Of a stretch of DNA of 64,000 bases, positions 9,394 to 18,405 are shown in pieces. Made by a program: the position numbers and the translations under genes. Origin of the DNA: Hydrogenophaga pseudoflava (lineage in GTDB: Bacteria; Pseudomonadota; Gammaproteobacteria; Burkholderiales; Burkholderiaceae_C); assembly GCF_031020795.1 (NCBI RefSeq), contig NZ_JAVHJP010000001.1, positions 532,751 through 596,750 of the forward strand. The letters run 5' to 3'. The notes under the pieces were generated by a model. That model saw nothing but the letters and a program-made list of their open reading frames with translations, did no database searches and was not told where the DNA came from. The stretch's first letter is position 1; every line of letters starts with the position of its first letter.

Positions 9394-10050
9394 TCAGCGC
9401 TGGGGGCTTGCATCGTAGGTCGCGTTGCGGAGGAACCCGGCGGGGGCTTGCAACGCCGACATACCACCAAACTGGCGGTGTTCGGACAACAGCTGCTCCA
9501 GCCGGGCGTCGCGCAACACCTGCCCCTGTGCGGTCTGCACGACGACCGGCTGAACCGCGGCCACCGGCCCAGGCGCCGGACTGGCGGAGGCCATTTGAGG
9601 TCCGGCCACCGCGCCGTCTCGCCCGCCCATCCCGACGGACCAGGTCACCGCCGCCACAGCGGCCAGCGATGCAAGCCCGGCCACCAGCTTCCAGCGAAAA
9701 ACCGCGTCATTGGCCGCCAGGGGCTGATCCACCACGGTCTGCAACACCACCGGCTGGGGAAGCGCTGGCGTCTCAGTCTCATCGTGCAACTGGGCCATGA
9801 CGGTCGCAGCGAACGCCTCACCGCCGGCCAAGGCGTGCACCGCGCGCCCACGCAAGACGTCCCCGATCATGTCGTAGGCCTGCCCGCCGGCCCGCAACTC
9901 CGCCATCTCTTCGGCGCCCGCGGCAAGCAGAATGCTCAGGTCGTCCGCGTGGCCCTCGCCGTCCAGCAGTGCGGACAGCGCCTCACGGCGGCGCTCAGGG
10001 ACGAACGATTGCCCTGAAGGCGAGGATTCATGGAGTGGGACGGCATTCAT
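9394..10050 (-). CDS. rseA: Anti-sigma-E factor RseA/MucA
   Basis: RseA is the single-pass inner-membrane anti-sigma factor that sequesters RpoE and is degraded under envelope stress. The ~218-residue protein has an N-terminal cytoplasmic anti-sigma domain (RREALSALLDGEG..., ..YDMIGDVLRG), one transmembrane segment around residues 125-142 (LVAGLASLAAVAAVTW) and a low-complexity periplasmic tail. The start is uncertain: the ATG at 10048-10050 has GGA at a suitable spacing, and the ATG three codons upstream (10059) is the alternative. It follows rpoE by 41 nt and precedes rseB by 7 nt. Confidence 0.9.
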   Translation of the reverse strand: MNAVPLHESSPSGQSFVPERRREALSALLDGEGHADDLSILLAAGAEEMAELRAGGQAYDMIGDVLRGRAVHALAGGEAFAATVMAQLHDETETPALPQPVVLQTVVDQPLAANDAVFRWKLVAGLASLAAVAAVTWSVGMGGRDGAVAGPQMASASPAPGPVAAVQPVVVQTAQGQVLRDARLEQLLSEHRQFGGMSALQAPAGFLRNATYDASPQR

Positions 10051-10091
10051 GTTCGTCATCCGATTCGGTGTTTCGGCATCAACAATCAAAC

Positions 10092-10736
10092 TCACCAGCG
10101 CTTGCCGGATTGACGGTCCAGCATGGGCTTGATCCGTGAGGAAATGGCCTCGCGGGCACGGAAGATCCTGGAACGCACGGTTCCGATCGGACACTCCAGT
10201 GCGAGGGCAATTTCTTCGTAACTCAACCCTTCAATTTCACGCAAAGTGATGGCCATGCGCAATTCCTCGGGCAATGCATCCATCACCGCGTTCACCGCCT
10301 GGGCAATCTCTTTGCTCGCCAGCACCGCTTCCGGGGTCTCGGTGTCGGCAACGCTGCTGTTTAGTTCGCGTTCTGCCGAAGAAGTTTCGTCTTCATCCCC
10401 GGAATTGAGCTGCGACTGGAATACCAATGGGTCCCGCTTGAGCTCCAGCAGCTGCTTTTTTGCGGTGTTGACGGCGATCCGGTAGAGCCAGGTGTAGAAC
10501 TGCGCGTCACCCCGGAACTGGGCCAACGCCCGGTAGGCGCGGATGAAGGTCTCCTGGGCGATGTCCTGGACCAGATCGGTATCGCGGACCATGCGCCCGA
10601 TCAATCGCTCCACGCGGCGCTGGTACTTGAGGACCAGAAGCTCATAGGCCCGCATTTCCCCGGCCAGTGTGCGCTGGACCAGCATGGCATCGCTGTCAGG
10701 AGAGGGCGGGGCTGAGTGGTCGTCGGAAGAAGTCAT
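10092..10736 (-). CDS. rpoE: RNA polymerase sigma-E factor
   Basis: RpoE/AlgU is the ECF sigma factor of the envelope-stress response. The 214-residue protein shows region 2 (ELLVLKYQRRVERLIGRMV, DIAQETFIRAYRAL, FYTWLYRIAVNTAKK) and region 4 (ALPEELRMAITLREIEGLSYEEIALALECPIGTVRSR is present; key part EGLSYEEIA plus GTVRSRIFRARE). A ~45-residue acidic linker separates the two. It heads rseA-rseB-mucD. On the minus strand a TATATT hexamer (10760-10765) about 25 bp upstream could serve as a -10; I could not identify a convincing sigma-E autoregulatory GGAACTT/TCTGA pair. Confidence 0.96.
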   Translation of the reverse strand: MTSSDDHSAPPSPDSDAMLVQRTLAGEMRAYELLVLKYQRRVERLIGRMVRDTDLVQDIAQETFIRAYRALAQFRGDAQFYTWLYRIAVNTAKKQLLELKRDPLVFQSQLNSGDEDETSSAERELNSSVADTETPEAVLASKEIAQAVNAVMDALPEELRMAITLREIEGLSYEEIALALECPIGTVRSRIFRAREAISSRIKPMLDRQSGKRW

Positions 10737-10793
10737 GCAGCGGGTGTGAGGGCCGCGGAAATATACCCCAAAGGTTCGAGTCGGCGTTCTTGT

Positions 10794-11186
10794 TCAGGCA
10801 TGGGCCACGAGAGCGCGCCGGAGGTCCAGCCACCGGCCCGGCTCCGTGCCCCGCTCCACCCAGATCCAGGTGCGAGCGCCGTCGGGATTGTGCAGACGCA
10901 GCAACATCGCCCGCTGCAGATCGTAGATCCGCTCCACCCGCTTCAGTGCCACGCCTTCCTGATAGGCCCCGCTCGCCCAGGACCAGACGCCGGGCTCTCC
11001 CGATGGACCTTCCGGAACCTGATCGGGCAGCCAGGCCAGTGTGCCCTGCGCCATCCGCTGTCGAGCCCAGAGGGCCACCACCACCCACAGGCCCCAGACC
11101 AGGCTACAGACCAGGGCGACACGCCATGAGCCCTGGATGCCCCCAACAAGCACACCAAGCAAGCCCAGCCCGGCAACCGCATCCAT
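10794..11186 (-). CDS. YgfX/CptA-like two-helix membrane protein
   Basis: The protein is small (about 130 residues), with two adjacent transmembrane helices (AGLGLLGVLVGGIQ and ALVCSLVWGLWVVVALW) followed by a soluble domain with the pattern LLRLHNPDGARTWIWVERG ... W..LRRAL. That pattern resembles the YgfX family, which in E. coli pairs with YgfY/SdhE; no ygfY partner is present here. The ATG at 11184-11186 is chosen because the next upstream ATG (11246) would place the fabF terminator hairpin inside the gene. It lies between fabF and rpoE. The family assignment is inferred from topology and the tryptophan/arginine pattern. Confidence 0.6.
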   Translation of the reverse strand: MDAVAGLGLLGVLVGGIQGSWRVALVCSLVWGLWVVVALWARQRMAQGTLAWLPDQVPEGPSGEPGVWSWASGAYQEGVALKRVERIYDLQRAMLLRLHNPDGARTWIWVERGTEPGRWLDLRRALVAHA

Positions 11187-11206
11187 CAGACGCACACACA
11201 AAACAG

Positions 11207-11240
11207 AACGCCCCACCGGGTACGTGACCGATGGGGCGTT
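11207..11240 (-). terminator. Intrinsic terminator after fabF
   Basis: A 9-bp stem (11207-11215, AACGCCCCA, pairing with 11232-11240) has further pairing inside the loop and is followed on the minus strand by CTGTTTTG. It lies 46 nt upstream of the fabF stop in window coordinates, that is, downstream of fabF in the sense direction, and separates the fab operon from the YgfX-like gene and rpoE. Confidence 0.65.
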
Positions 11241-11285
11241 GCGCATGTTCGGGGAGCCTGTTGATGAACCGGGGAACCCAGATCG

Positions 11286-12530
11286 TCAGACGCGCTTGAA
11301 CACCAGGGTACCGTTGGTGCCGCCGAAGCCGAAGTTGTTCTTCACTGCGACATCAATCTTCATGTCCCGCGCGGTGTTGGCGCAGTAGTCCAGGTCGCAC
11401 TCGGGGTCTTGGTTGAAGATGTTGATGGTCGGAGGGCTCTTCTGGTGATGCACCGCCAGCACCGTGAACACACTTTCAATGCCGCCGGCACCACCCAGCA
11501 AATGCCCGGTCATGGACTTGGTCGAGTTGACAACGACCTTGCGGGAATGGTCGCCAAGCGCCGCCTTGATCGCATTGCTCTCGTTGACGTCACCCAGCGG
11601 CGTGGAGGTTCCATGCGCATTCAGGTAGTCCACCTGGTCGGCATTGACACCTGCGTTGCGCAAGGCATTGATCATGGCCCTGCGGGGGCCGTCCATGTTC
11701 GGCGCCGTCATGTGACCGGCGTCGGCGCTCATGCCATAACCGACCACCTCGGCATAGATCTTGGCGCCCCGCGCCTTGGCGTGCTCGTACTCTTCAAGCA
11801 CCATCACGCCGGCGCCCTCTCCAAGCACAAACCCGTCTCGGTCCTTGTCCCAGGGGCGGGATGCCGTTTTGGGATCGTCATTGCGGGTCGACAGGGCCCG
11901 CATGGCGGCAAAGCCCCCCACGCCCAGCGGAGACACCGTGGCCTCGGAGCCACCGGCCACGATCACATCGGCATCTCCGTACTCGATCTTGCGTGCGCCT
12001 TCACCGATGCAGTGCAGCCCGGTGGTGCAAGCCGTCACCACCGCCAGGTTCGGCCCCTTGAAGCCGAAGCGCATCGACACATGCCCGGAGATCATGTTGA
12101 TGATCGAGGCAGGGACAAAAAACGGAGAGATGCGCCGCGCACCGCGGTTGACGTACTCGGCGTGGGTCTCCTCGATCAGCGGGAGTCCACCGATACCGGA
12201 CCCGACAATGCAGCCGATGCGCGTGGCCAGTTCATCATCCAGCGCCTCGCCCGTGGGCAGGCCCGAATCGACCACAGCCTGGTGGGCTGCGGCGATACCG
12301 TAGTGGATGAAGGTGTCCATCGACCGCGCCTCTTTGGCGCTGATGTAGGACTCCAGATCGAACCCCTTGACCTCACCAGCGATCTTGCAGGACATGCCCG
12401 AGGCATCGAACTTGGTGATCAGGTCAATGCCGGACTGTCCGGCGACAAGGTTGGCCCAGGCTTCCGGCACCGTGTTGCCCACGGGCGAAACGCAACCCAG
12501 GCCGGTCACGACAACGCGACGACGGCTCAT
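11286..12530 (-). CDS. fabF: Beta-ketoacyl-ACP synthase II
   Basis: FabF elongates acyl-ACP by decarboxylative condensation with malonyl-ACP. The 414-residue thiolase-fold enzyme shows the nucleophile Cys in VTACTTGLH (~residue 164), the two catalytic His residues in [11 protein letters not shown] and GHLLGGAGG, and the C-terminal [12 protein letters not shown]. Length and motifs match FabF rather than FabB. It starts 7 nt after the acpP stop, so acpP and fabF form a tight pair, the usual arrangement at the end of the fab cluster. Confidence 0.97.
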   Translation of the reverse strand: MSRRRVVVTGLGCVSPVGNTVPEAWANLVAGQSGIDLITKFDASGMSCKIAGEVKGFDLESYISAKEARSMDTFIHYGIAAAHQAVVDSGLPTGEALDDELATRIGCIVGSGIGGLPLIEETHAEYVNRGARRISPFFVPASIINMISGHVSMRFGFKGPNLAVVTACTTGLHCIGEGARKIEYGDADVIVAGGSEATVSPLGVGGFAAMRALSTRNDDPKTASRPWDKDRDGFVLGEGAGVMVLEEYEHAKARGAKIYAEVVGYGMSADAGHMTAPNMDGPRRAMINALRNAGVNADQVDYLNAHGTSTPLGDVNESNAIKAALGDHSRKVVVNSTKSMTGHLLGGAGGIESVFTVLAVHHQKSPPTINIFNQDPECDLDYCANTARDMKIDVAVKNNFGFGGTNGTLVFKRV

Positions 12531-12537
12531 GGGTGCA

Positions 12538-12879
<342 letters not shown>

Positions 12880-13641
12880 TCAGGCCATGAACATGCCACC
12901 GTTGACGTGCAGCTCCTGCCCCGTCACATAGGCGGCATGGGGACTGGCCAGGTAGGCCACGGCATGCGCAATGTCGGCAGGCTTGCCGAGGTGTCCCAAA
13001 GGGATCTGGCCCAGCAGGGCTTTCTGCTGCTCTTCCGGCAAGGAGGCCGTCATGTCGGTTTCGATGAAGCCGGGTGCCACGCAGTTGACCGTGATGTTGC
13101 GGCTGCCCAGTTCGCGCGCCAGTGCCCGGGTCATGCCAGCAACACCCGCTTTCGCAGCAGCATAGTTTGCCTGGCCAGGGTTGCCAGAGGCGCCGACCAC
13201 ACTGGTGATGCTGATGATGCGGCCATAGCGCTGTTTCATCATCGGACGGATCACGGCGCGGCTCATGCGGAAGACCGCTTTGAGATTGGTGTCCAGCACC
13301 GCATCCCAGTCTTCGTCCTTGAGGCGCATGGCCAGCATGTCGCGCGTGATACCAGCGTTGTTCACCAGCACATGCAACGCGCCGTGGGCCTTGGTCATTT
13401 CATCGATCAGTGCCTCGGCGGCCGCACCGTCGTTCACATCGAGTTTCGCTCCCCTGCAGCCCTCGGCTGCACCAGGGACCGCCTTCAAGGCACCCGAAAT
13501 CTTGGCAGCACCCTCATCAGAGGTGGCGGTACCCACAACGATCAATCCTTTCGCCGCCAACTCGGCAGCGATGGACGCGCCAATGCCGCGGGATGCACCG
13601 GTCACCAGGGCCACCTGGCCCGCAAACTTCACTTCAGACAT
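12880..13641 (-). CDS. fabG: 3-oxoacyl-ACP reductase
   Basis: FabG reduces 3-ketoacyl-ACP with NADPH in fatty-acid elongation. The 253-residue short-chain dehydrogenase has the nucleotide motif TGASRGIG, NNAG, and the catalytic Ser-Tyr-Lys set (ITSVVGASGN and YAAAKAG), ending TGQELHVNGGMFMA as in FabG. The ATG at 13639-13641 is preceded by a GGAGG-like site (GAGGAAAC). A longer upstream reading overlaps fabD and is rejected. It begins 14 nt after the fabD stop. Confidence 0.97.
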   Translation of the reverse strand: MSEVKFAGQVALVTGASRGIGASIAAELAAKGLIVVGTATSDEGAAKISGALKAVPGAAEGCRGAKLDVNDGAAAEALIDEMTKAHGALHVLVNNAGITRDMLAMRLKDEDWDAVLDTNLKAVFRMSRAVIRPMMKQRYGRIISITSVVGASGNPGQANYAAAKAGVAGMTRALARELGSRNITVNCVAPGFIETDMTASLPEEQQKALLGQIPLGHLGKPADIAHAVAYLASPHAAYVTGQELHVNGGMFMA

Positions 13642-13655
13642 TCCAGTTTCCTCCG

Positions 13656-14606
13656 TCAGGCCAGCAGGTTCTTCACTTCGGCCAGCGTGGCCGGGTCGTA
13701 GAGCGCTGCACCGGTGAGCTCGGCGTCGATTCGCTTGGTCATGCCGGCCAGCACCTTGCCTGGGCCGCACTCGACCAGGTTCGTCACACCTCGAGCCTTG
13801 ATGGCACGCACACACTCCACCCATCGCACCGGACCGAAGGCCTGGCGGAACAGTGCATCGCGGATGCGGTCCGCATCAGACTCCACCGACACGTCAATGT
13901 TGTTGAGCACCGGAATCTGGGGTGTCGCGAGCGACGTGGCCGCGAGCTTCTCGCGAAGCTTGTCGGCTGCGGGCTTCATCAGGCTGGAATGGAAAGGCGC
14001 CGACACCGGCAGTGGCAGGGCTCGCTTGGCGCCGTTGGCCTTGAGCACTTCACAGGCCTTCTCCACCGCAGCCTTGCTTCCAGCAATCACGGTCTGCGCT
14101 GGATCATTGAAGTTGACCGCCTCCACAACCTCACCGCTGGCCACAGGGAAAAAGGCCTGAGCCTCCGCACAACCAGCGATCACCTTGTCCGCATCCATGC
14201 CCAGGATGGCGGCCATGGCGCCGGTGCCCACCGGCACGGCTTCCTGCATGGCGGCAGCACGAAAACGCACCAGCGGAGCGGCTTGCGTCAGCGTCAGCAC
14301 GCCGGAGGCCACCAAGGCGCTGTACTCGCCCAGTGAATGCCCGGCCACCACGGAGGGCATCGCCCCGCCTTCGGCGCGCCAGACACGCCAGGCAGCGACA
14401 CCCGCCACCAGCATTGCCGGCTGGGTATTGGTGGTGAGCGCCAGAGCCTCTTTGGTGCCTTCCTTGATCAGAAGACCCACGTCTTCGCCCAAGGCATCGG
14501 AAGCCTCCCGAAGGGTCTGCGCCACTTCGGGGTGGTCGCCCCAGGCGTCAAGCATGCCAACAGCCTGAGAGCCTTGGCCAGGAAAGACGAATGCAAATTC
14601 GGTCAT
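13656..14606 (-). CDS. fabD: Malonyl-CoA:ACP transacylase
   Basis: FabD moves malonyl groups from CoA to ACP, supplying the elongation donor. The 316-residue protein has the N-terminal FVFPGQGSQ, the nucleophile Ser in GHSLGEYSAL, the Arg of the R-x-A segment (VRFRAAAMQ) and the catalytic His in SAPFHSSLM. It sits between fabH (59-nt gap) and fabG (14-nt gap), the standard fabH-fabD-fabG order. Confidence 0.97.
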   Translation of the reverse strand: MTEFAFVFPGQGSQAVGMLDAWGDHPEVAQTLREASDALGEDVGLLIKEGTKEALALTTNTQPAMLVAGVAAWRVWRAEGGAMPSVVAGHSLGEYSALVASGVLTLTQAAPLVRFRAAAMQEAVPVGTGAMAAILGMDADKVIAGCAEAQAFFPVASGEVVEAVNFNDPAQTVIAGSKAAVEKACEVLKANGAKRALPLPVSAPFHSSLMKPAADKLREKLAATSLATPQIPVLNNIDVSVESDADRIRDALFRQAFGPVRWVECVRAIKARGVTNLVECGPGKVLAGMTKRIDAELTGAALYDPATLAEVKNLLA

Positions 14607-14665
14607 GAACGTCTCAGCAATGAATCGATCGGAAACTGGAGAAAAAACGGCGGTGACCGGCGCAC

Positions 14666-15643
14666 TCAGAATTCGAGCAGCACCGAGCCCCAGGTGAATC
14701 CTCCGCCCACGCCTTCCAGCAGCAGGGTGTCGCCTTTCTTGACCTGGCCAAGGCGGACCGCGTGGTCCAGAGCCAGCGGGATGGAGGCCGCAGAGGTGTT
14801 GCCGTGCTGGTCAACGGTGACCACCACCTTGTCCATCGACAATTTCAGCTTGCGTGCTGTACCAGCCATGATGCGGATGTTGGCTTGATGGGGGATCAGC
14901 CAGTCGATGTCGGCCTCGGTGCGGCCGGCCTTGGCGAGCGAGGCGCGCGCGGTTTCCTCAAGCACGCCCACCGCCAGCTTGAACACCGCCTGACCATCCA
15001 TCTTCAGCAGGGGGTCCCCCAGGATCTGACCACCGTTGACATGCCCTGGTACGCACAGGATGCCCACATGCTTGCCGTCGGCATGGATGTCGGTGGACAG
15101 GATACCGGGCGTGTCGCTCGCCTCGACCACCACGGCGCCCGCACCGTCTCCGAACAGCACACAGGTGGTGCGGTCGTTGAAATCGAGCAGGCGCGAAAAC
15201 ACTTCTGAGCCCACCACCAGCGCCCTGCTGGCAGAGCCCGTGCGGATCATGGCATCGGCTACGGTGAGTGCGTAGATAAAACCGCTGCACACGGCCTGCA
15301 CATCGAATACCGGGCAACCGGCAATGCCCAGTTTGTGCTGGAGGATTGCGGCGGTGGAGGGGAACACCATGTCGGGCGTCGACGTGGCCACGATGATCAG
15401 GTCGATGTCGCCTGGCTCCACCTGCGCCGAAGCCATCGCCTGGCGACAAGCCTCCGCGGCCAGATCACTGGAGAAGACTCCGTCGCCCACGAAATGCCGG
15501 GCCCGGATCCCGGTGCGCTCCACGATCCACTCGTCGCTGGTTTCAACACCCCGCTCCTTCAAACGACTCACCATGTCGGCGTTGGTCAGGCGCTGAGGCG
15601 GCAGGCAACTGCCAGTGCCGGTGATGCGGGCAAAACGTGTCAT
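14666..15643 (-). CDS. fabH: Beta-ketoacyl-ACP synthase III
   Basis: FabH starts fatty-acid synthesis by condensing acetyl-CoA with malonyl-ACP. The 325-residue enzyme has the Cys-His-Asn triad in [16 protein letters not shown] and GNTSAASI, and ends with the [12 protein letters not shown] signature. The ATG at 15641-15643 gives the canonical N-terminus ([15 protein letters not shown]); longer readings run into plsX. It starts about 20 nt after the plsX stop, so plsX and fabH are coupled. Confidence 0.97.
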   Translation of the reverse strand: MTRFARITGTGSCLPPQRLTNADMVSRLKERGVETSDEWIVERTGIRARHFVGDGVFSSDLAAEACRQAMASAQVEPGDIDLIIVATSTPDMVFPSTAAILQHKLGIAGCPVFDVQAVCSGFIYALTVADAMIRTGSASRALVVGSEVFSRLLDFNDRTTCVLFGDGAGAVVVEASDTPGILSTDIHADGKHVGILCVPGHVNGGQILGDPLLKMDGQAVFKLAVGVLEETARASLAKAGRTEADIDWLIPHQANIRIMAGTARKLKLSMDKVVVTVDQHGNTSAASIPLALDHAVRLGQVKKGDTLLLEGVGGGFTWGSVLLEF

Positions 15644-15662
15644 GCGAGGCGGGGGGAAGGAC

Positions 15663-16724
15663 TCAGATCGTCGGAATGCTCTTGAGATCACTGGGGATCG
15701 CTTCTGGACTGATGAGCGGCGCTGCGTGTGCGATGCGCTCCCGGACCTTCTCGAGCAACTGATTGTGGGCCGCATCATAAGCCCGGGCCAAAGCCTGTTC
15801 AAAAGCAAAAGCGTCGGCCGAGCCATGACTCTTGAACACCAGTCCCCGCAGCCCCAGCAGGGCGGCACCGTTGTACCGGCGGTAGTCCATTCTGTTTTTG
15901 AAGGCAGATATCACCGGATAAGCAAACAACGCCCCAAGTTTCGTGAACATGCTGCGCGAGAACTCGGCCTTGATGAAGCCGCCAATCATGGTGGCCAACC
16001 CTTCACTGGCCTTGAGCGCCACATTGCCTACAAAACCGTCGCAAACCACGATGTCCGTCGTGCCCTTGAAGATGTCGTTGCCTTCGACGTTGCCGAAGAA
16101 ATTCAGATCACCGGTGTTGGCTGCGTTTCGCAACAGAACACCGGCCTGCTTGATGACCTCGCTGCCCTTGATCACTTCCTCGCCGACATTGAGCAACCCG
16201 ACCGTCGGTTCTTCCTTGCCCGAAATCGCAACCACGAGAGCAGATCCCATGACCGCAAACTGGAGCAGATGCTCGGCGGTGCAATCCACGTTGGCCCCAA
16301 GGTCCAGCACGGTGGTCGCCCCTCCCCTGGCATTGGGCATCTGGCTGGCAATAGCGGGACGGTCAATGCCCTCCATTGTCTTGAGCAGATACCGGGAAAT
16401 GGCCATCAGGGCCCCAGTGTTTCCAGCCGACACCGCCGCCTGCGCGGCCCCATCTTTCACCTGCTGGATTGCCACCCTCATGGAAGAGTCTTTCTTCCGG
16501 CGCATGGCCACCTCGACCGGGTCGTCCATCGTGACCACCTCGGAGGCATGCACCACTTGGCAGCGCACGTTGTTGAGCAGTTGGGGCCAGGACTTGAACG
16601 TCTCCGACTGCCCGACCAACAGCAGCTGGGCTTGCGGGTGACTGGCGAGAAAGGCCGCGCAGGCCGGCAGGGTGGCCGCCGGGCCGACGTCCCCCCCCAT
16701 GCAATCCACGGCAACGGTAATCAT
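15663..16724 (-). CDS. plsX: Phosphate acyltransferase PlsX
   Basis: PlsX makes acyl-phosphate from acyl-ACP, the donor for PlsY in phospholipid synthesis. The 353-residue protein begins [15 protein letters not shown], the conserved PlsX start, and carries [14 protein letters not shown] and [16 protein letters not shown]. An ATG nine codons upstream (16751) is possible but lies closer to the terminator. It follows rpmF by about 150 nt and is separated from it by an intrinsic terminator, so plsX-fab must rely on read-through or on a promoter I cannot pinpoint. Confidence 0.95.
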   Translation of the reverse strand: MITVAVDCMGGDVGPAATLPACAAFLASHPQAQLLLVGQSETFKSWPQLLNNVRCQVVHASEVVTMDDPVEVAMRRKKDSSMRVAIQQVKDGAAQAAVSAGNTGALMAISRYLLKTMEGIDRPAIASQMPNARGGATTVLDLGANVDCTAEHLLQFAVMGSALVVAISGKEEPTVGLLNVGEEVIKGSEVIKQAGVLLRNAANTGDLNFFGNVEGNDIFKGTTDIVVCDGFVGNVALKASEGLATMIGGFIKAEFSRSMFTKLGALFAYPVISAFKNRMDYRRYNGAALLGLRGLVFKSHGSADAFAFEQALARAYDAAHNQLLEKVRERIAHAAPLISPEAIPSDLKSIPTI

Positions 16725-16768
16725 GTCAATGCCCCGATGCGGGTGCTGCATCCCAGCACCACCAACAA

Positions 16769-16798
16769 GAAAAAAGCCCGCATGGTGCTCATGCGGGC
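16769..16798 (-). terminator. Intrinsic terminator after rpmF
   Basis: An 8-bp stem GCCCGCAT (16776-16783) pairs with 16791-16798 around a 7-nt loop and is followed on the minus strand by TTTTTTC. It lies 75 nt past the rpmF stop and before plsX. Confidence 0.85.
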
Positions 16799-16872
16799 CC
16801 GTATCGGACCTGTTTGCAGAAGACAGTCACAGCATCCGGCGCTCAGACGCGGCAGGATGGCGCCGCCCGGAA

Positions 16873-17055
16873 TCAGGCCTCGGACTTGTTCTTCAGCACC
16901 TGGCGACCACGGTAGAAGCCGTTGGGGCTGATGTGATGGCGCAGATGGGTTTCGCCCGTGGTGGGCTCCACAGCGATGCCCGGCACGGTCAGGGCATTGT
17001 GCGAGCGGTGCATACCGCGCTTGGAGGGGGATTTTTTGTTTTGCTGGACGGCCAT
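16873..17055 (-). CDS. rpmF: 50S ribosomal protein L32
   Basis: L32 is a small zinc-ribbon-derived protein of the large subunit. The 60-residue product reads [18 protein letters not shown] and includes [19 protein letters not shown]; the four zinc cysteines found in some L32 proteins are absent, as in many betaproteobacteria. A good Shine-Dalgarno (AGGAG) precedes the ATG. Order yceD-rpmF-plsX is conserved. A well-formed promoter (17144-17172) lies just upstream, between yceD and rpmF, and a terminator follows, so it can be made as its own short mRNA. Confidence 0.97.
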   Translation of the reverse strand: MAVQQNKKSPSKRGMHRSHNALTVPGIAVEPTTGETHLRHHISPNGFYRGRQVLKNKSEA

Positions 17056-17143
17056 GATGGGCTCCTGGAATCGGTTGGGTGTCGGTGGGTTGCGCCAATC
17101 AGCAATCCTGCCCTCTGTTCCGGGCGGCAGCGCAAAGCCAAGG

Positions 17144-17172
17144 ATTATAGCCTGAACAGGATCCTGCGGCAA
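17144..17172 (-). promoter_or_regulatory. Sigma-70 type promoter for rpmF
   Basis: On the minus strand TTGCCG (17167-17172) and a perfect TATAAT (17144-17149) are separated by exactly 17 bp. The start of transcription would be about 80 nt before the rpmF ATG. This is the best sigma-70 promoter I can read in the window. Confidence 0.75.
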
Positions 17173-17188
17173 AACTCGCCGCCGGCGA

Positions 17189-17743
17189 TCACTTTTTGAG
17201 CCGGGCCAGGGTTGCAAACGGATTGGGGCGGGCCTCCCCCGCGGCCTCTTCGTCGGGCAACTCCCCGCCAGACACCGACAAGGGCTGCGGACACACCTCG
17301 TGCATCGGCACCAAGGGCATCGCCATCAGCAATTCGTCTTCGATCAGCGCCAGCAAGTCCGGCTTGGGCTCCAGGGCCAGAACATCCTCTTCGCTCTGGT
17401 CGTCCTCGGCCTCGGCCACAGACTCGTCGGCGACGAACCTGAACCAGCGGTCCACCTCCAGCCGAACAACCACCGGAGCCAGGCACCGCTGGCAGCCGAC
17501 CGGCAGATCGAGCGCTGCGCGCAGGCGCATCCAGACGGCCGACCGGCCGGCGGCATCGGGGCGCGTCTGGCCCTGCGCATCCCACCGAACCGCCGAACCG
17601 ACCGCACCGTCGGCATGAATCTCGGCGGCCAGACGGTCAAAGGACGCCAGCGGTTCCTCACCATCCAACACCCCCTCCGCTTCGGCAAAGGCTCGGGCGT
17701 CGAATCGACGGGGATTCCAGGACTTGTGGGAAGACGCTTTCAT
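17189..17743 (-). CDS. yceD: YceD/DUF177 family protein
   Basis: YceD (DUF177) is encoded next to rpmF in most bacteria and is linked to 23S rRNA/ribosome metabolism, though its biochemical role is unsettled. The 184-residue protein has the family's Cys pair ([10 protein letters not shown]) in the middle, an acidic loop ([15 protein letters not shown]), the conserved [18 protein letters not shown] helix and a C-terminus [12 protein letters not shown]. The ATG at 17741-17743 is chosen because a TACACT -10-like hexamer sits exactly 6 nt before it, implying a leaderless mRNA. It is divergent from the maf-like gene. Confidence 0.9.
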   Translation of the reverse strand: MKASSHKSWNPRRFDARAFAEAEGVLDGEEPLASFDRLAAEIHADGAVGSAVRWDAQGQTRPDAAGRSAVWMRLRAALDLPVGCQRCLAPVVVRLEVDRWFRFVADESVAEAEDDQSEEDVLALEPKPDLLALIEDELLMAMPLVPMHEVCPQPLSVSGGELPDEEAAGEARPNPFATLARLKK

Positions 17744-17749
17744 TCGGCC

Positions 17750-17755
17750 AGTGTA
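17750..17755 (-). promoter_or_regulatory. -10-like TACACT, 6 nt before the yceD start
   Basis: TACACT on the minus strand is followed by 6 nt and then the yceD ATG; no Shine-Dalgarno is present between them. This spacing places transcription initiation at or very near the start codon. Confidence 0.5.
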
Positions 17756-17778
17756 AAAGATGACGCTGAAAAGCCGCG

Positions 17779-17784
17779 GACAAT
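17779..17784 (+). promoter_or_regulatory. -10-like GACAAT, 6 nt before the maf start
   Basis: GACAAT is followed by AGCCCG and then the ATG at 17791, with no Shine-Dalgarno. The 16-nt string from GGACAAT through the ATG recurs exactly in front of the M50 protease gene at 36984-36999. Confidence 0.5.
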
Positions 17785-17790
17785 AGCCCG

Positions 17791-18405
17791 ATGAGCGCAC
17801 CTCCCCAGCCCGCCCACTCCACACTCCAACGCAAGCTCATCCTGGGCTCGACCTCACCGTATCGGCGGGAGTTGCTGTCGCGCCTGCGCGTGCCGTTCGA
17901 CACGGCGCGGCCAGATGTGGACGAAACCCCCCTGCCCGACGAAGCGCCCGCCACCCTGGCACGGCGACTCGCTCTGGCCAAGGCGCGAGAGGTCGCCCAC
18001 CGCTTTCCGGAGGCGGTGGTGATCGGCAGCGATCAGGTGGCCGACCTTGAAGGACAACCGCTGGGCAAACCGGGCACCCATGAACGTGCAGTGGCCCAGC
18101 TGAGGCGCATGCGAGGACAGACCGTGGTCTTTCAGACCGCAGTCGCCGTGGTCTGCGCGGCCACGGGCTTTGAACAACTGGATCTGGCGGCCGTCAAGGT
18201 GGTGTTCCGCGACCTTGATGACCACGAAATCGAGCGCTATCTCCGCGCAGAAGAGCCGTACGATTGCGCAGGCAGCGCCAAGAGTGAAGGACTGGGCATT
18301 GCCCTGCTGTCCCGGATCGACAACGACGACCCCAGCGCCCTGGTCGGTCTTCCGCTGATCCGCACCTGCCACATGCTGCGCGCCGCGGGCGTGCCGATCC
18401 TGTGA
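17791..18405 (+). CDS. Maf-like nucleotide pyrophosphatase (YceF type)
   Basis: Maf proteins hydrolyse non-canonical nucleotides to monophosphates; the YceF subgroup prefers 7-methyl-GTP. The 204-residue protein has the N-terminal LILGSTSPYRRELLSRL, RLALAKARE, the metal-binding GSDQVADLEG and the YDCAGSAKSEGLGI segment. A 14-residue N-terminal extension precedes the conserved core. It is divergent from yceD-rpmF, whose neighbour yceF also is in many proteobacteria, and overlaps the next gene by 4 nt (GTGA). The start has no Shine-Dalgarno but a -10-like hexamer 6 nt away. Confidence 0.92.
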   Translation: MSAPPQPAHSTLQRKLILGSTSPYRRELLSRLRVPFDTARPDVDETPLPDEAPATLARRLALAKAREVAHRFPEAVVIGSDQVADLEGQPLGKPGTHERAVAQLRRMRGQTVVFQTAVAVVCAATGFEQLDLAAVKVVFRDLDDHEIERYLRAEEPYDCAGSAKSEGLGIALLSRIDNDDPSALVGLPLIRTCHMLRAAGVPIL

